DNA of 64,000 bases from Holdemania massiliensis AP2 (GCF_000327285.1 NZ_HE998567.1:563036-627035); one strand, 5' to 3'. Counted from the stretch's first letter, positions 1 through 9,233 are shown. Numbers and translations: made by a program. The notes: a model not told the origin generated them from the sequence alone.

Positions 1-137
1 ATCCGATTGAAATGTTTACGCAATTAGCTGTTCAAACAGTACAGTTTATGATAGAATGTCAAAATCAAATAAGACTCAAAGAGTTTCGGATGTACGATTC
101 AGTTTGGGTTACACTAGAAAAGAAAGGAGTGAGGGTT

Positions 138-809
138 ATGGATTGGATTCTCTATTTAGCAGCGATCTTTTTAGTGATGTTTTCACAAATAAAAGTTCAG
201 GGTGCTTATACCCGTTATCGGCAGGTCATGACGCTGCGTGGATATACCGGGGCTCAGGTGGCCCGGCGAATTCTCGATGATCATGGACTGCAGGAGGTGC
301 GGATTGAGCCGGCCCAGGGCGGAGCCCTTTCTGATCACTATGATCCCAAAGCCAATGTTGTCCGCCTGTCTCAGGATATCTATGCCAATTCCAGCATTGC
401 CTCCGTTGCCGTTGCCGCTCATGAATGTGGTCATGCGATTCAGCATGCTGAAAATTACGGCTTTATCACGCTGCGCAATTCAATTCTGCCGTTTGCGATG
501 GTTTCCAGTCAGCTTTCCTGGGTGGTCTTAATCCTTGGCTTGTTGTTTAGTTCCACCGGGCTTTTCTACACAGGCATCGTGATGTTAAGCTGTGTTGCGA
601 TTTTTCAGCTGGTAACTTTGCCTGTGGAACTGGATGCCTCCAAGCGTGCTATGGCATTGGTGTTTGAGGAAGGCTTTGTCGTTCAGGAAGAACGCAAAGA
701 TATTAAAGCCATGCTGAGCGCCGCGGCTTTCACCTATATCGCATCATTGATCTCCTCGGTGCTGCAGATTCTGCGGCTGCTTCTGATCTTTAACCGCAAT
801 CGTGACTAG
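138..809 (+). CDS. Neutral zinc metallopeptidase, YugP family
   Basis: Predicted membrane-bound zinc peptidase of the YugP / Zn_peptidase_2 type, 223 aa, usual length for the family. The zinc-binding HECGH sits at residues 95-99. One hydrophobic segment is at the N-terminus (3-20), a pair lies around 125-160, and another is near the C-terminus, so the active site probably lies next to the membrane. The ATG at 138 is chosen because AAAGGAGTG lies just upstream; the same frame is open to position 12 but the extra residues are not family-like. Substrate is unknown; the family has no well-defined physiological target. It is followed by a terminator and is probably a single-gene unit. Confidence 0.85.
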   Translation: MDWILYLAAIFLVMFSQIKVQGAYTRYRQVMTLRGYTGAQVARRILDDHGLQEVRIEPAQGGALSDHYDPKANVVRLSQDIYANSSIASVAVAAHECGHAIQHAENYGFITLRNSILPFAMVSSQLSWVVLILGLLFSSTGLFYTGIVMLSCVAIFQLVTLPVELDASKRAMALVFEEGFVVQEERKDIKAMLSAAAFTYIASLISSVLQILRLLLIFNRNRD

Positions 810-824
810 ATAGAAATGCTCCTC

Positions 825-856
825 AGTCTCCGGATTTACTGCCGGAGGCTTTTTGT
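825..856 (+). terminator. Rho-independent terminator after the YugP-like gene
   Basis: Nine-pair stem (825-833 with 842-850, one G-T wobble) and an 8-base loop, followed by TTTTGTTTT. It separates the metallopeptidase from the SIS gene. Confidence 0.8.
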
Positions 857-898
857 TTTCAGCCGGCATGTTATAATAAACAAAAGGAGGCACGAATT

Positions 899-1648
899 AT
901 GAAAGTTTGGCAGCAGTATCTGGAAGAAGAAATTAGGGCTTTGCGTCAAATTGAGAGCACGCAGCAGGAGGCTATCGAAAGCGCTGCACGAATTTTGGCG
1001 GACTGTACGAAGAAAGAAGGAATCATCCGTGTTTTCGGATGTGGTCATTCTCATCTGATCGCCGATGATGTTTTTTATCGTTCTGCAACTTTAGGGAATG
1101 TCCAGGCTGTATTGGAAGAAGCGGTGACCGGGAATACGCAGATTACAAAGTCAGGGTTTCTGGAAAAGATGGAAGGGTATGCAGAAAAGATCATTGATTA
1201 CTACCGCTTCGAACCCAACGATGTAGTAATCTGCATTTCCAACTCAGGCAACAACGCGGTTACGTTGGAATTCGCAAAGATCTGTCAGGAACGGGGTTTT
1301 CCTGTCATTGTTTTGACGAATACAGAATACTCGGCAACCTTAAAACCGCGGCATTCCAGCGGCAAGCATCTGATGGATTTCGGTGATGTTGTCATCTCCA
1401 ACTGTTCGGCCATCGGCGATGCTGCCGTGGCAATTGAAGGTCTGCCAATGAAGGTTGGATCTACCTCTTCCATTCCGTTCATTTTTCTGATCAATGCGAT
1501 TCTAGCAGAAGCTGTTGATCTTTGCGTGAAAGAAGGCTTTATTCCGGATGTTTATTATAATGGATCACTGCGTGTAAACAATCCAGCCTTGGGTGAACAT
1601 AATTTTGCGATCATTGATAAATACTTCTATCGAATGCGTAATTTATAA
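899..1648 (+). CDS. SIS-domain phosphosugar-binding protein (UPF0309-like)
   Basis: A 249-aa protein of the sugar isomerase (SIS) fold, related to the UPF0309/COG4821 group. Visible SIS features are GCGHS (47-51) after the first strand and ISNSG (113-117), a typical phosphosugar-binding loop. It should bind a phosphorylated amino sugar or ketose in the cytoplasm; whether it isomerises or only senses is not evident. The start has a perfect AAAGGAGG eight bases upstream. No sugar-catabolic partner is adjacent, so the substrate cannot be inferred from context. Confidence 0.8.
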   Translation: MKVWQQYLEEEIRALRQIESTQQEAIESAARILADCTKKEGIIRVFGCGHSHLIADDVFYRSATLGNVQAVLEEAVTGNTQITKSGFLEKMEGYAEKIIDYYRFEPNDVVICISNSGNNAVTLEFAKICQERGFPVIVLTNTEYSATLKPRHSSGKHLMDFGDVVISNCSAIGDAAVAIEGLPMKVGSTSSIPFIFLINAILAEAVDLCVKEGFIPDVYYNGSLRVNNPALGEHNFAIIDKYFYRMRNL

Positions 1649-1711
1649 GTTCTGATTACGACACATTTTGAAATCTGACCAAAAAAAGACAATGTTGGAA
1701 TTCCATTGCCA

Positions 1712-1720
1712 TGATATAAT
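1712..1720 (+). promoter_or_regulatory. Extended -10 promoter for the 82-aa protein gene
   Basis: TGATATAAT at 1712-1720 is a full extended -10 element; no convincing -35 is visible. It lies about 45 bases before the start codon at 1766. Confidence 0.55.
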
Positions 1721-1765
1721 AGAGTTAAGAAATCAAATGAAAGTGTCGTTAAGAGAGGAAATGTT

Positions 1766-2014
1766 ATGAAAAAAGCGTTGAAGATTATGGGTGTTGTTGC
1801 TTTGACAGGCGCGGGAATCTATGCGTGCAACTACTACAAGCAATACAGAAGATTTAAAAAAATGGAAGAGCGAATTGAAAATTTACCGCTACACAAGCTC
1901 CAGGAAGCCGTCAAAGAAAGACATCCGAATCCTAATACCGTCGTTGTGGAAGTTTCAAAGAGGGCAGGGTTGTGGCAGAAATTCATCGCTTGTCTTCATG
2001 TTTTATCAGCTTGA
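1766..2014 (+). CDS. Small membrane-anchored protein, unknown function
   Basis: 82 aa with an N-terminal hydrophobic segment (about 5-22) followed by a charged, helical, cytoplasmic-looking tail rich in Lys/Arg/Glu. I do not recognise a family. It has its own promoter, a good GAGAGGAAA ribosome site and a perfect terminator, so it looks like a genuine monocistronic gene. The cysteine at residue 21 is not in a convincing lipobox. Confidence 0.6.
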   Translation: MKKALKIMGVVALTGAGIYACNYYKQYRRFKKMEERIENLPLHKLQEAVKERHPNPNTVVVEVSKRAGLWQKFIACLHVLSA

Positions 2015-2029
2015 AATCTATGAAAGGTT

Positions 2030-2063
2030 AACAAAAAGTCCAATCAAACTTGGACTTTTTGTT
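2030..2063 (+). terminator. Strong terminator after the small membrane protein
   Basis: Perfect 14-base inverted repeat (2030-2043 with 2050-2063) with a 6-base loop; the right arm contains a run of five T. Confidence 0.85.
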
Positions 2064-2128
2064 GTATCCTAAGTTAAATTCAATAAGTTCAATAAATAAC
2101 AAGACGCCGGAAGAAGGGAAGTGCTGCA

Positions 2129-2593
2129 ATGAAAGTGGAAGACCTATTCGTTTGTTTATTAAGGAAAATGGAAGCCTGGATCTTATCTGATATCCCTTTA
2201 AGCTTCTCCTGTATTTCATCACTTCTGTTGATTTTTGTTATGCCTGGACCGACGTATTTACTGCTTCATCATCCCGAATGGCTGTTTCAATGGCATGATC
2301 TTGATATTCTTGCTTTTTCAGTAGGCTTTGTTCTTTTGGACTTTTGCCTGGGCATCATTGTTGTCCAGCGTTCCATGTCCACAACATCATTGATGGTATG
2401 TTGCCGGATGGTGGGCTTTGAGGTGTTGTTTTCAAAGTTCATTGGATTAGCCTTGCTGGAAATCTTTCCGCAGGCCGATCATTTCTTATTTTGGTTGACC
2501 GTGCTTATGGGAAGCCTGATTCTGATCTATATGCTTGCCGTCATCAGCCGATTCACTGCGAGCGAAGCTCAGGGATATAATTCTCATCCATAA
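2129..2593 (+). CDS. Hypothetical polytopic membrane protein
   Basis: 154 aa, with about three to four hydrophobic helices (roughly 22-47, 58-80, 92-112, 120-142). GAAGGGA lies about ten bases before the ATG. I do not recognise a family. It stands alone between the terminator at 2063 and the convergent deoB. The 292 bases that follow (2594-2885) contain no gene I can support, only the hairpin at 2802-2843. Confidence 0.5.
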   Translation: MKVEDLFVCLLRKMEAWILSDIPLSFSCISSLLLIFVMPGPTYLLLHHPEWLFQWHDLDILAFSVGFVLLDFCLGIIVVQRSMSTTSLMVCCRMVGFEVLFSKFIGLALLEIFPQADHFLFWLTVLMGSLILIYMLAVISRFTASEAQGYNSHP

Positions 2594-2801
2594 CTTCGCA
2601 TAATGTATCTTATCCAATATTTTTGTTTCGTTATGAAGAAGAATGCAAAACTGCCGATATCACTTTTATCACTGAGAATGTCATTCATCCTTATTTTATC
2701 TGTTTCATGATTGAAAAACTGCCCGAATCATTTTGAGAAACGCTTTTTATATACCGAAAATATGGCGTTGCTTCTTAGCCTTGATCCTGCTCTATAGAAA
2801 A

Positions 2802-2843
2802 GGATGAAATAACAGATCATAAGCTAGGTCTGTTCGTTCATCC
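2802..2843 (-). terminator. Likely terminator of the xerD-deoB operon
   Basis: Interrupted inverted repeat: 2802-2808 pairs with 2837-2843 and 2812-2816 with 2829-2833. Read on the minus strand it is followed by TTTTCTATA. It lies about 45 bases beyond the deoB stop. Confidence 0.5.
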
Positions 2844-2885
2844 TTCTTTCCTTGTTTCGTTGATAAATATCAAGCGGGCTGGATG

Positions 2886-4067
2886 CTATTTCAGGAATTT
2901 TAAATAAGACGTTCCATAAGCCGGCATCGTAACTTCAAAGTTATCCGCGACCGTTGCTCCCAGATTCGCAAATGTATTGGCCAGCGGCAGCAAACCAGAG
3001 CCCTGATGAGATGGCGAATAAAGGATCAGCGGCACCATTTCACGGGTATGATCCGTTCCGGTATGACAAGGATCATTACCATGATCGGCTGTGATGATGA
3101 CTAAATCGTCTTCGCGCAGCTGACTTAAAAAGTTTTGCAGCAGCTGATCATAATCTTCCAATTCCTGTGCATAGCCCTGCGGATTGCGGCGATGCCCCCA
3201 CTTGGCGTCAAAATCAACAAGATTGACAAAACACAGACCGGTAAAATCCTTCTGCGTTAATTCAAGGGTCTGTTCCATACCGTGGTGGCTGCTTGTAGAT
3301 TTGTAGGCCTCACTCACCCCTTCGCCGTCAAAGATATCTTTGATCTTGCCGACACTGATCACATCGAAGCCTTGATCTTTTAATTCATTGAGGACCGTTC
3401 GGCCGAAGGGTTTCAGAGCCAGATCATGACGGTTGCTGGTGCGCGTAAAATGACCTTTACCTTCACCGACAAAAGGACGGGCAATTACACGTCCAACCTT
3501 CCATTCATCCCGCATGGTGAGTTCACGGGCGATCTCACAGCAGCGATACAGCTCCTCCAAACCAAATATTTCTTCATGAGCCGCAATCTGCAGTACTGAA
3601 TCCGCAGATGTGTAGACGATCAACTCTTTGGTTTTCATATGATGCTCGCCCAGCTCATCCAAAATTTCCGTACCGCTGGCAGACTTGTTTCCGACAATCT
3701 TATAGCCGGTGCGTTTCTCCAGTTCGTCGATCAACTCCTGCGGAAATCCGGTTTCCGTGAAGGTCTGAAAAGGTTTATCAATGTAAAGCCCCATCATTTC
3801 CCAATGGCCCGTCATTGTATCCTTGCCGACGGAAGCTTCCAGCATCTTTGTGTAATACCCCTGCGGATCGCGCTGGGGCTCAACGCCAAGGATAGGATGC
3901 AGATTGCCATAGCCGAGTTTTTCCATAGCTGGCATCGTTAATCCGCCTACCGTCTTCGCAATGTGCCCGATCGTATCCGCGCCCCGGTCGCCGTAACGTT
4001 CCGCATCCGGCATTTCACCGCATCCGACGGAATCCATAACAATAGTAAAAATTCGCTTATATTTCAT
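2886..4067 (-). CDS. deoB: Phosphopentomutase
   Basis: Interconverts ribose 1-phosphate (or deoxyribose 1-phosphate) and the 5-phosphate in nucleoside salvage. 393 aa, the normal length. It belongs to the alkaline phosphatase superfamily: metal ligand Asp12 (in MDSVGCG), the phosphate-accepting Thr84 ([10 protein letters not shown]) and the metal-binding ADHGND and TDHTRE motifs near the C-terminus are all present. The start overlaps the 3' end of xerD by 11 bases, so the two are co-transcribed and probably translationally coupled. A xerD-deoB pair is also known in Bacillus. Confidence 0.96.
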   Translation of the reverse strand: MKYKRIFTIVMDSVGCGEMPDAERYGDRGADTIGHIAKTVGGLTMPAMEKLGYGNLHPILGVEPQRDPQGYYTKMLEASVGKDTMTGHWEMMGLYIDKPFQTFTETGFPQELIDELEKRTGYKIVGNKSASGTEILDELGEHHMKTKELIVYTSADSVLQIAAHEEIFGLEELYRCCEIARELTMRDEWKVGRVIARPFVGEGKGHFTRTSNRHDLALKPFGRTVLNELKDQGFDVISVGKIKDIFDGEGVSEAYKSTSSHHGMEQTLELTQKDFTGLCFVNLVDFDAKWGHRRNPQGYAQELEDYDQLLQNFLSQLREDDLVIITADHGNDPCHTGTDHTREMVPLILYSPSHQGSGLLPLANTFANLGATVADNFEVTMPAYGTSYLKFLK

Positions 4068-4974
4068 GGTTGTTTTCTCCTTCTTCTTGATCCATTAATT
4101 TTCCAAGCCCTTCATCATAAGCCGTCCGCAGCCGATGCCTGTCGATATGCGTGTAAATCTGCGTCGTTGCGATATCGGAATGCCCTAACAGCTCCTGAAC
4201 ACTGCGCAGATCGGCTCCGCCTTCCAACATATGCGTGGCATACGTATGGCGTAGTTTATGCGGTGTGATCGGCTTTTGAATACCAGCCTGGATACATACT
4301 GATTTTATCATACTTTCAATTGAAGCAGTAGTTGTTTTCTTTCCCAGTCGGGTAATGAACAGCCAGGAGGTAGGTTTTTTCTGATACAGCGGCCGGACTG
4401 TGTCGACATATTCACGCACGATCCGCATCGTCTGCCGCGGCATCGGAACTAAGCGTTCTTTATTGCCTTTCCCCCATACCCGAAGCATGCCCAGTTCTAG
4501 ATCTATCTGATTCATCGTCAGCTCCGCACATTCACTGACACGCAGCCCGCAGCCGTAGAGCAGCTCCGCAATCGCATGCCAGCGAATATCCTCAGGGCTT
4601 TGGCCAAACTGAGCCATCATCTTTTCAATCTCCTGTTTCGTGCAGTACACCGGCAGCGCCTGGGTTTTCTGCAGGTGTTCCAGATATTCAGCCGGATCCG
4701 GCTGATCAAAACGAAATGCCAAAAACTGATGAAAGCTGCGGATTGCGGTGATCGCATGATTGACTGAGGCTGAAGCATGTTCGCGGGACAAGACCCGGAC
4801 ATACTCTTCCAGCATTCCGGATTCAATCTCATCGATTTGAACTAACTCTTTTTGCTTCAGAAACTGAAGATACCGGCTGAGTTCATGCTGGTAACCCGAA
4901 ATTGTTTTTTCAGATTTCGGAAACTGAATTGTGATGTAAATCAGATATTGCTGGAAGGCTTCTTCTAACGTCAT
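4057..4974 (-). CDS. xerD: Site-specific tyrosine recombinase XerD
   Basis: Chromosome-dimer resolution recombinase, 305 aa. N-terminal SAM-like core-binding domain (about 1-95) and C-terminal catalytic domain. The catalytic set is complete: Arg145 (GCGLRVSE), Lys172 or Lys169, His239 and Arg242 (HKLRHT), His265 (LGHSD) and nucleophile Tyr274. AGGGAGA precedes the start. Position next to deoB and near a spoIIM homologue, as in Bacillus, argues for the housekeeping XerD rather than a mobile-element integrase. Confidence 0.92.
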   Translation of the reverse strand: MTLEEAFQQYLIYITIQFPKSEKTISGYQHELSRYLQFLKQKELVQIDEIESGMLEEYVRVLSREHASASVNHAITAIRSFHQFLAFRFDQPDPAEYLEHLQKTQALPVYCTKQEIEKMMAQFGQSPEDIRWHAIAELLYGCGLRVSECAELTMNQIDLELGMLRVWGKGNKERLVPMPRQTMRIVREYVDTVRPLYQKKPTSWLFITRLGKKTTTASIESMIKSVCIQAGIQKPITPHKLRHTYATHMLEGGADLRSVQELLGHSDIATTQIYTHIDRHRLRTAYDEGLGKLMDQEEGENNHEI

Positions 4975-4996
4975 ATTCTCCCTGCTTTCCAGCTTT

Positions 4997-5005
4997 ATTA
5001 TACCA
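4997..5005 (-). promoter_or_regulatory. Extended -10 promoter for xerD-deoB
   Basis: On the minus strand TGGTATAAT lies about 25 bases before the xerD start codon. No good -35 is seen; it would fall in the 3' end of the spoIIM-like gene. Confidence 0.6.
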
Positions 5006-5008
5006 GAG

Positions 5009-5629
5009 TTATTCCATCATGGCGAAAATTTCCATCAGCCGGATGACCAAGGTTGACTTAATCCAGGCGGAAAAGAAGATCAACAGTAACGAAACGATTA
5101 AAACGTTGAGCCGGCTGTTAATCAGATGAATGAGCGAAAAATCACTGCGGCTGTAGCCCAGACAGCGTTGGATCAGAGCATAGGAAATCTCCGTGCTGAT
5201 CACAGAGACTAAAAACAAGGCGATTAAATCGAACAGAATCTGCGGAATCAGCGTCAGCAGGATGCCCAACACCCCTTTCAGCTGATATGTCAGGACATAC
5301 AAAACACACGAAAAGCCGATCTGCACGCCTTTGGTGAAAACGACAAAGCCGATTAATGGAATACCCGCTAAGGAAAAGCCGAGGAAAAAGACCGCCAGCA
5401 TAAATAAAATATTCGTAACAAACTGACTCGTAAAAAAAGACTGCGGTTCTACACTGGTGATGACGGTCGTTAATAAGTAAGAAGACAGCCGCTCCACATC
5501 CGCGCTGCTGATCCAGCGTGAAAGCAGAACACCGGTGATCATACCAAAAATCAATAAAATAAGCAGAAAATTGATGGAGTTCTTATGCTTATCTGAGAAG
5601 TTTTTTAACTGGGGTTTAATTGTTTTCAT
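5009..5629 (-). CDS. spoIIM: Stage II sporulation protein M-like membrane protein
   Basis: 206 aa with about five hydrophobic helices (roughly 18-37, 70-98, 100-140, 125-150, 172-195), matching the SpoIIM family. In Bacillus SpoIIM works with SpoIID and SpoIIP in septal peptidoglycan remodelling during engulfment. The site GGAGGG precedes the ATG. It is placed directly upstream of xerD, as in Bacillus-type genomes. The start is preceded by a sigma-E-like -10 element (5647-5654), consistent with mother-cell expression. Confidence 0.82.
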   Translation of the reverse strand: MKTIKPQLKNFSDKHKNSINFLLILLIFGMITGVLLSRWISSADVERLSSYLLTTVITSVEPQSFFTSQFVTNILFMLAVFFLGFSLAGIPLIGFVVFTKGVQIGFSCVLYVLTYQLKGVLGILLTLIPQILFDLIALFLVSVISTEISYALIQRCLGYSRSDFSLIHLINSRLNVLIVSLLLIFFSAWIKSTLVIRLMEIFAMME

Positions 5630-5646
5630 GATTCCCTCCTGGTATC

Positions 5647-5654
5647 AATGTATG
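5647..5654 (-). promoter_or_regulatory. Candidate sigma-E -10 element upstream of spoIIM
   Basis: CATACATT on the minus strand, 18 bases before the start codon, fits the Bacillus sigma-E -10 consensus CATACANT. The -35 region is not convincing. Confidence 0.35.
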
Positions 5655-5674
5655 ACGGCCAGCAGAGATTAGAC

Positions 5675-6871
5675 TTATTTCCTGCGCTTGTCCGCAGTTT
5701 GGTTTTTAACCAGAGAAGCCGCAGTTGTCAGCTTGCCGCCCAGACTGAGCTGGCGGTTCAGCTGACTGATCAGATCCAGGGTTTCACAGGCAGGATCGAC
5801 AAGCGGCGCATCAAACAAATTCATTTGAATTTTCTGGTCATGAATGCTGCTTAAGGAACCGACACCAATGCCTAAATGCCGCATCGGCTGATCTTCATAG
5901 TTTTCATCAAACAGCTCCATTGCCAGCTCAAACAGATCTTCACTGCGGTAAATTGGATGATCCAGCTTGCGCGAGCGGACATTGGTATTAAAATCGAAAT
6001 AGCGTATGGAAATGGAAATGATCGTTCCCATCTTATCTTCTTCAATCATCCGCTCACTGAGCTTATCTGCCAGTCTGCGAAACAGCGCCCGTACTTCTTC
6101 TTCCGTAGAAAAGTCGTAGTTGAGCGTCGTTGACTGACTCATAGACTTGATTTCCGCATCGCTGATGATCTCACGATCATCCTCGCCGTTGGCCCGCTGG
6201 ATGTAGGTTGCCGTATTCTTACCCAACAGCGGACGTAAGATCTCCGGATCCTTGACATTCGCCAGATCCCCAATTGTTTTAATCCCCAAAGCTTTCATCT
6301 GCGGCGCCGTTTTCTTTCCAATTCCGCGCATCTCCTCGATCGGCAGCGGCCACAGCTTGACCGGCACTTCCTGCTTTCTTAAAACAGTGATGCCCATCGG
6401 TTTTTTCATATCGCTGGCCATTTTAGCCAGAAATTTATTTGGGGCCACACCGATCGAGCATTTTAAATGCAGATCGCTGAAAAGCTCCTGCTGCAGCTGC
6501 CAGGCCAGATCCAGCGGTCGGGAAAAGCGATGAATCGCAGTGCTCATATCAGCATAACATTCGTCAATACTGGCTTGTTCAACCTGATCGGTATATTTCT
6601 TCACATAACTGATGAATTGTTCGGAAAGCTGCTGGTAATAGCCATGATGACCTTTGACGACGACTAATTGTGGGCAGAGCTTCAGCGCTTCTTTGATCGG
6701 CATTGCTGAATGGACGCCAAACTGTCGGGCTTCATAGGAGGCGGTAGAGACGACGCTGCGCTTGCTCATGCCGCTGACAACGACAGGCTTGCCCTGAAGA
6801 GTAGGATCCAGTAGAATTTCAGCGCTGGCAAAAAAAGCATTCAGATCAATATGATAGATCACTCGTCCCAT
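5675..6871 (-). CDS. dinB: DNA polymerase IV (Y-family translesion polymerase)
   Basis: Error-prone lesion-bypass polymerase, 398 aa. Palm acidic residues are Asp9 (HIDLNAFFASAE, with Phe14 as the likely steric gate) and Asp103-Glu104 (SIDECYADMS). The helix-hairpin-helix region and the little-finger domain follow, and QMNLF near residues 349-353 is a typical beta-clamp-binding motif. I prefer the ATG at 6871 to the GTG at 6874 because GGGGAG is then six bases away. No LexA-type box is evident. Unlinked in function to its neighbours. Confidence 0.93.
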   Translation of the reverse strand: MGRVIYHIDLNAFFASAEILLDPTLQGKPVVVSGMSKRSVVSTASYEARQFGVHSAMPIKEALKLCPQLVVVKGHHGYYQQLSEQFISYVKKYTDQVEQASIDECYADMSTAIHRFSRPLDLAWQLQQELFSDLHLKCSIGVAPNKFLAKMASDMKKPMGITVLRKQEVPVKLWPLPIEEMRGIGKKTAPQMKALGIKTIGDLANVKDPEILRPLLGKNTATYIQRANGEDDREIISDAEIKSMSQSTTLNYDFSTEEEVRALFRRLADKLSERMIEEDKMGTIISISIRYFDFNTNVRSRKLDHPIYRSEDLFELAMELFDENYEDQPMRHLGIGVGSLSSIHDQKIQMNLFDAPLVDPACETLDLISQLNRQLSLGGKLTTAASLVKNQTADKRRK

Positions 6872-7018
6872 CACGCTCTCCCCTTTCCTTATTCCTATCC
6901 TATTCCTGCTATAAATATCCGTCTGCGATCAAAAAAGACAATCTCTTTGCGGCAAACAAAAGCGAACTATCCAACAATTCAACTGTTCTTAATTATAGCA
7001 TGAACTTGAACATCTTTC

Positions 7019-7045
7019 ATCTTCCGTAAGAAAAAAACGGAAGAT
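7019..7045. other. Hairpin between dinB and spo0A
   Basis: Nine-base inverted repeat (7019-7027 with 7037-7045). The A/T run is in the loop rather than after the stem, so it is a poor intrinsic terminator, but its place just beyond the spo0A stop suggests transcript-end processing or stability. Confidence 0.4.
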
Positions 7046-7061
7046 TTCTCCTCCGCTTCCC

Positions 7062-7907
7062 TTAACCGATTTTCGTATAACTATTCGTATAACTATTGGA
7101 ATTGTTTTTGATGCGATGCTCTAAACGGAGTTTATCGGCAATCATTGCAATGAATTCCGAATTGGTCGGCTTTGCTTTTGAGGCGCTGATCGTGTAGGCA
7201 AAGATCTCATCAATGGCATCGATATTGCCGCGGTTCCAGGCGACTTCGATCGCGTGGCGAATGGCCCGTTCCACCCGTGAGCTGGTCGTCATATAGCGCC
7301 GGGCTATTTCCGGATAGAGAACCTTAGTAATCTGGCCGAGATAATCTACATTCAGATACGTTTCCAAAATTGCCGTCCGTAAATACATATAACCTTTGAT
7401 GTGTGCTGGAATGCCGATTTCATGGAGAATTTCGGTAATCTCCCGCTCCAGCTGCAGACGCATCATGCGTTCATCATCAGGATCTTCCTCAGATGGATTC
7501 TGAGCTGTTGTTGGAGCTGACACCTTATTTTTCTGATAGCTGCAAATTTGAACAATCTTATCGCTGAGAGTCTTGGGTTCGACAGGTTTCATTAAGAAAT
7601 AATCCACCTGATATTTCTGCATTTCTGCTGCCATAAAATCGTTGATCAAGCTGGAAGTACAGATAATTTTCGGCACTTGAATTCCTTCTCGGCTCAATGT
7701 GCTGAGTACCTCCATGCCGTCCAGTTTCGGCATGATGCAGTCCAGGACTAAAACGTCCGGATGACTCATGCGGATCCGCTCCAGGCATTCTTGTCCATCT
7801 TTGCAGCTCGGTAAAAGCAGCCAATCGTTTTTCTTCCGCAGTTCTTGTTCCATTTGTTGTCTAATTTCGCTGCTGCTTTCACACAGCAGGATTCTGATCT
7901 GTTTCAT
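7062..7907 (-). CDS. spo0A: Sporulation master response regulator Spo0A
   Basis: Phosphorylation-controlled transcription factor that commits the cell to sporulation. Receiver domain 1-120 with phospho-acceptor Asp56 (VLVLDCIMP), switch residue Thr (CTSS) and Lys in LMKPVEP; a linker of about 20 residues; and the Spo0A C-terminal DNA-binding domain with the conserved recognition helix ([13 protein letters not shown]). 281 aa from the ATG at 7907, which follows AGGAGTG. Odd points: the acidic pair after strand 1 (Asp10-Asp11 in Bacillus) reads Glu10-Ser11, and the C-terminus ends in a repeated NSYT from a 12-bp tandem duplication (7074-7097). Sits directly downstream of spoIVB, as in Bacillus and Clostridium. 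Confidence 0.95.
   Translation of the reverse strand: MKQIRILLCESSSEIRQQMEQELRKKNDWLLLPSCKDGQECLERIRMSHPDVLVLDCIMPKLDGMEVLSTLSREGIQVPKIICTSSLINDFMAAEMQKYQVDYFLMKPVEPKTLSDKIVQICSYQKNKVSAPTTAQNPSEEDPDDERMMRLQLEREITEILHEIGIPAHIKGYMYLRTAILETYLNVDYLGQITKVLYPEIARRYMTTSSRVERAIRHAIEVAWNRGNIDAIDEIFAYTISASKAKPTNSEFIAMIADKLRLEHRIKNNSNSYTNSYTKIG
7074..7097. repeat. 12-bp tandem repeat inside the 3' end of spo0A
   Basis: Two perfect head-to-tail copies of a 12-bp unit (7074-7085 and 7086-7097) that add one extra copy of the peptide NSYT to the Spo0A tail without shifting the frame. Confidence 0.9.
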
Positions 7908-7962
7908 TCTGTTCACTCCTCTGTTCGTTGTTTCCATTTTATGGAATTTCAATTGAAAAAGA

Positions 7963-7979
7963 AGTCGAAACGGGTCGAA
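7963..7979. promoter_or_regulatory. Pair of candidate 0A boxes upstream of spo0A
   Basis: AGTCGAA (7963-7969) and GGTCGAA (7973-7979) each match the Spo0A box TGTCGAA at six of seven bases and are exactly ten bases apart, on the same helix face. They lie 56-72 bases upstream of the spo0A start, a position suited to autoregulation. Confidence 0.45.
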
Positions 7980-8026
7980 GTCCACGGAAAAGTTTCTGCT
8001 TTTTTGCCTGTTTTTGAACTCAAGCG

Positions 8027-8055
8027 AAAAGAAATGCCTGAATTTCAGGCATTTC
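8027..8055 (-). terminator. Terminator after spoIVB
   Basis: 12-base perfect inverted repeat (8031-8042 with 8044-8055), which on the minus strand is followed by TTTTCG. It lies 16-40 bases beyond the spoIVB stop and separates spoIVB from spo0A. Confidence 0.7.
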
Positions 8056-8070
8056 CTTAGTTTCTGTCTG

Positions 8071-9075
8071 TTATTCGCTTTGAGCTTCCTGCAGCATCCA
8101 ATCAATATAGATGCCGTAACCACTTTCGGGCTGACTGGTAACCATGTGCGTTACCGCTCCGATCAGTTTTCCGTTTTGAAGAATTGGAGAGCCGCTCATT
8201 CCTTGAATAATACCGCCGGTTTGATTCAATAAAGCCGGATCCGTAACCTGAAAGCGTATTCCTTTTACGGCTTGTCCGTTTTGTTTTCGCACTTCTGTGA
8301 TTTGAATGGAATATCGTTGCGGGATTGTGCCCTGCACCACGGTATAAATTTCTGCCAGCCCTACCGTGGCTTCCTCGCGCGAGGCTACAGGCACGCTGAT
8401 AGAAGTGGAAGGATAGGTTTGGACTTTCCCATACAGACCATAAATCGTATTCTTGCTGACCGTCCCAATCGGAATTAAACTATCCGACTGGCAGATTTTT
8501 TCACCCGGATTGCCAGAACTGGAACGGCGAACCGAAACGACGGTAGCTTCGAAGATCTGTCCCATGGTGACGTCCGCAGGACGGCTTTGACCTTCTTCAG
8601 CGATTTCATGTCCCAATGCCGCAAAGGTTTGCGTTGCCGGATCATAGTAAGTCATGGTTCCGACGCCTTTAATCTTATCTTTGACGTACAATCCGGTCTT
8701 AAATACTTTCTCTGATGCCAAATAACAGACAAACAAAGAAGCAGCCTCACGCTGCCCGTTACGGATTACAGTGACAGGAACTTGATTTCTCTCTTTCTGC
8801 AGCGTTTTCAAATTGGCAAATAACTCTTCCAGAGAAGAAACCTGTCTGCCATTGGATTCAATAATCCGGTCCCCTACCTGTATCGTCCCTTCCTTCGCTG
8901 CGGACAACGTTTCCCCATTGACTTCAAAATCATACATTCCACTGACATAAACGCCTTCGTAATTGACTGTGATCGCAATTGTATCGCCGCCCAGAATCAC
9001 CGTTTTCTCCTGAGCTTGTATCGGCAACAGCGTTAACGTCAATAGGAAGGCCGTTAAACCCAAAAACCTTCTCAT
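8071..9075 (-). CDS. spoIVB: SpoIVB serine peptidase
   Basis: Forespore-secreted S55-family protease that in Bacillus cleaves SpoIVFA to trigger sigma-K processing. 334 aa, shorter than the Bacillus protein. N-terminal signal-anchor (about 3-22), PDZ domain (about 40-115), peptidase domain with likely triad His156 (AALGHE), Asp279 and Ser294 (GMSGSP). The ATG at 9075 follows GGAGGTGA; an in-frame upstream extension to 9144 lacks a ribosome site. A CATACTA sequence upstream fits a forespore (sigma-F/G) -10. Neighbours recN and spo0A are as in Bacillus. Confidence 0.92.
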   Translation of the reverse strand: MRRFLGLTAFLLTLTLLPIQAQEKTVILGGDTIAITVNYEGVYVSGMYDFEVNGETLSAAKEGTIQVGDRIIESNGRQVSSLEELFANLKTLQKERNQVPVTVIRNGQREAASLFVCYLASEKVFKTGLYVKDKIKGVGTMTYYDPATQTFAALGHEIAEEGQSRPADVTMGQIFEATVVSVRRSSSGNPGEKICQSDSLIPIGTVSKNTIYGLYGKVQTYPSTSISVPVASREEATVGLAEIYTVVQGTIPQRYSIQITEVRKQNGQAVKGIRFQVTDPALLNQTGGIIQGMSGSPILQNGKLIGAVTHMVTSQPESGYGIYIDWMLQEAQSE

Positions 9076-9097
9076 GGCCTCACCTCCGCAGTACTGA

Positions 9098-9104
9098 TAG
9101 TATG
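9098..9104 (-). promoter_or_regulatory. Candidate forespore sigma (F/G) -10 for spoIVB
   Basis: CATACTA on the minus strand, 22 bases before the start codon, matches the sigma-G -10 pattern CATNNTA. CTATA lies 18 bases further upstream as a partial -35. Confidence 0.4.
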
Positions 9105-9233
9105 GCATTCCGCGGATTTCGTTATAGCCTGAAAATCTTACCAAAGCCTGAAAAGCAGGCTCTGATCCGGTTGTTTAGTTGATTTTGAAATGATGAAATT
9201 CACTCAGAAACTGACGTATCTTCCCCTGTGTTT

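Noticed and set aside
4057-4974. Mobile-element integrase
   Set aside because: Context with deoB and a spoIIM homologue and the housekeeping length indicate XerD.
7908-8123. 72-residue N-terminal extension of Spo0A
   Set aside because: Not receiver-like, and AGGAGTG directly precedes the ATG at 7907.
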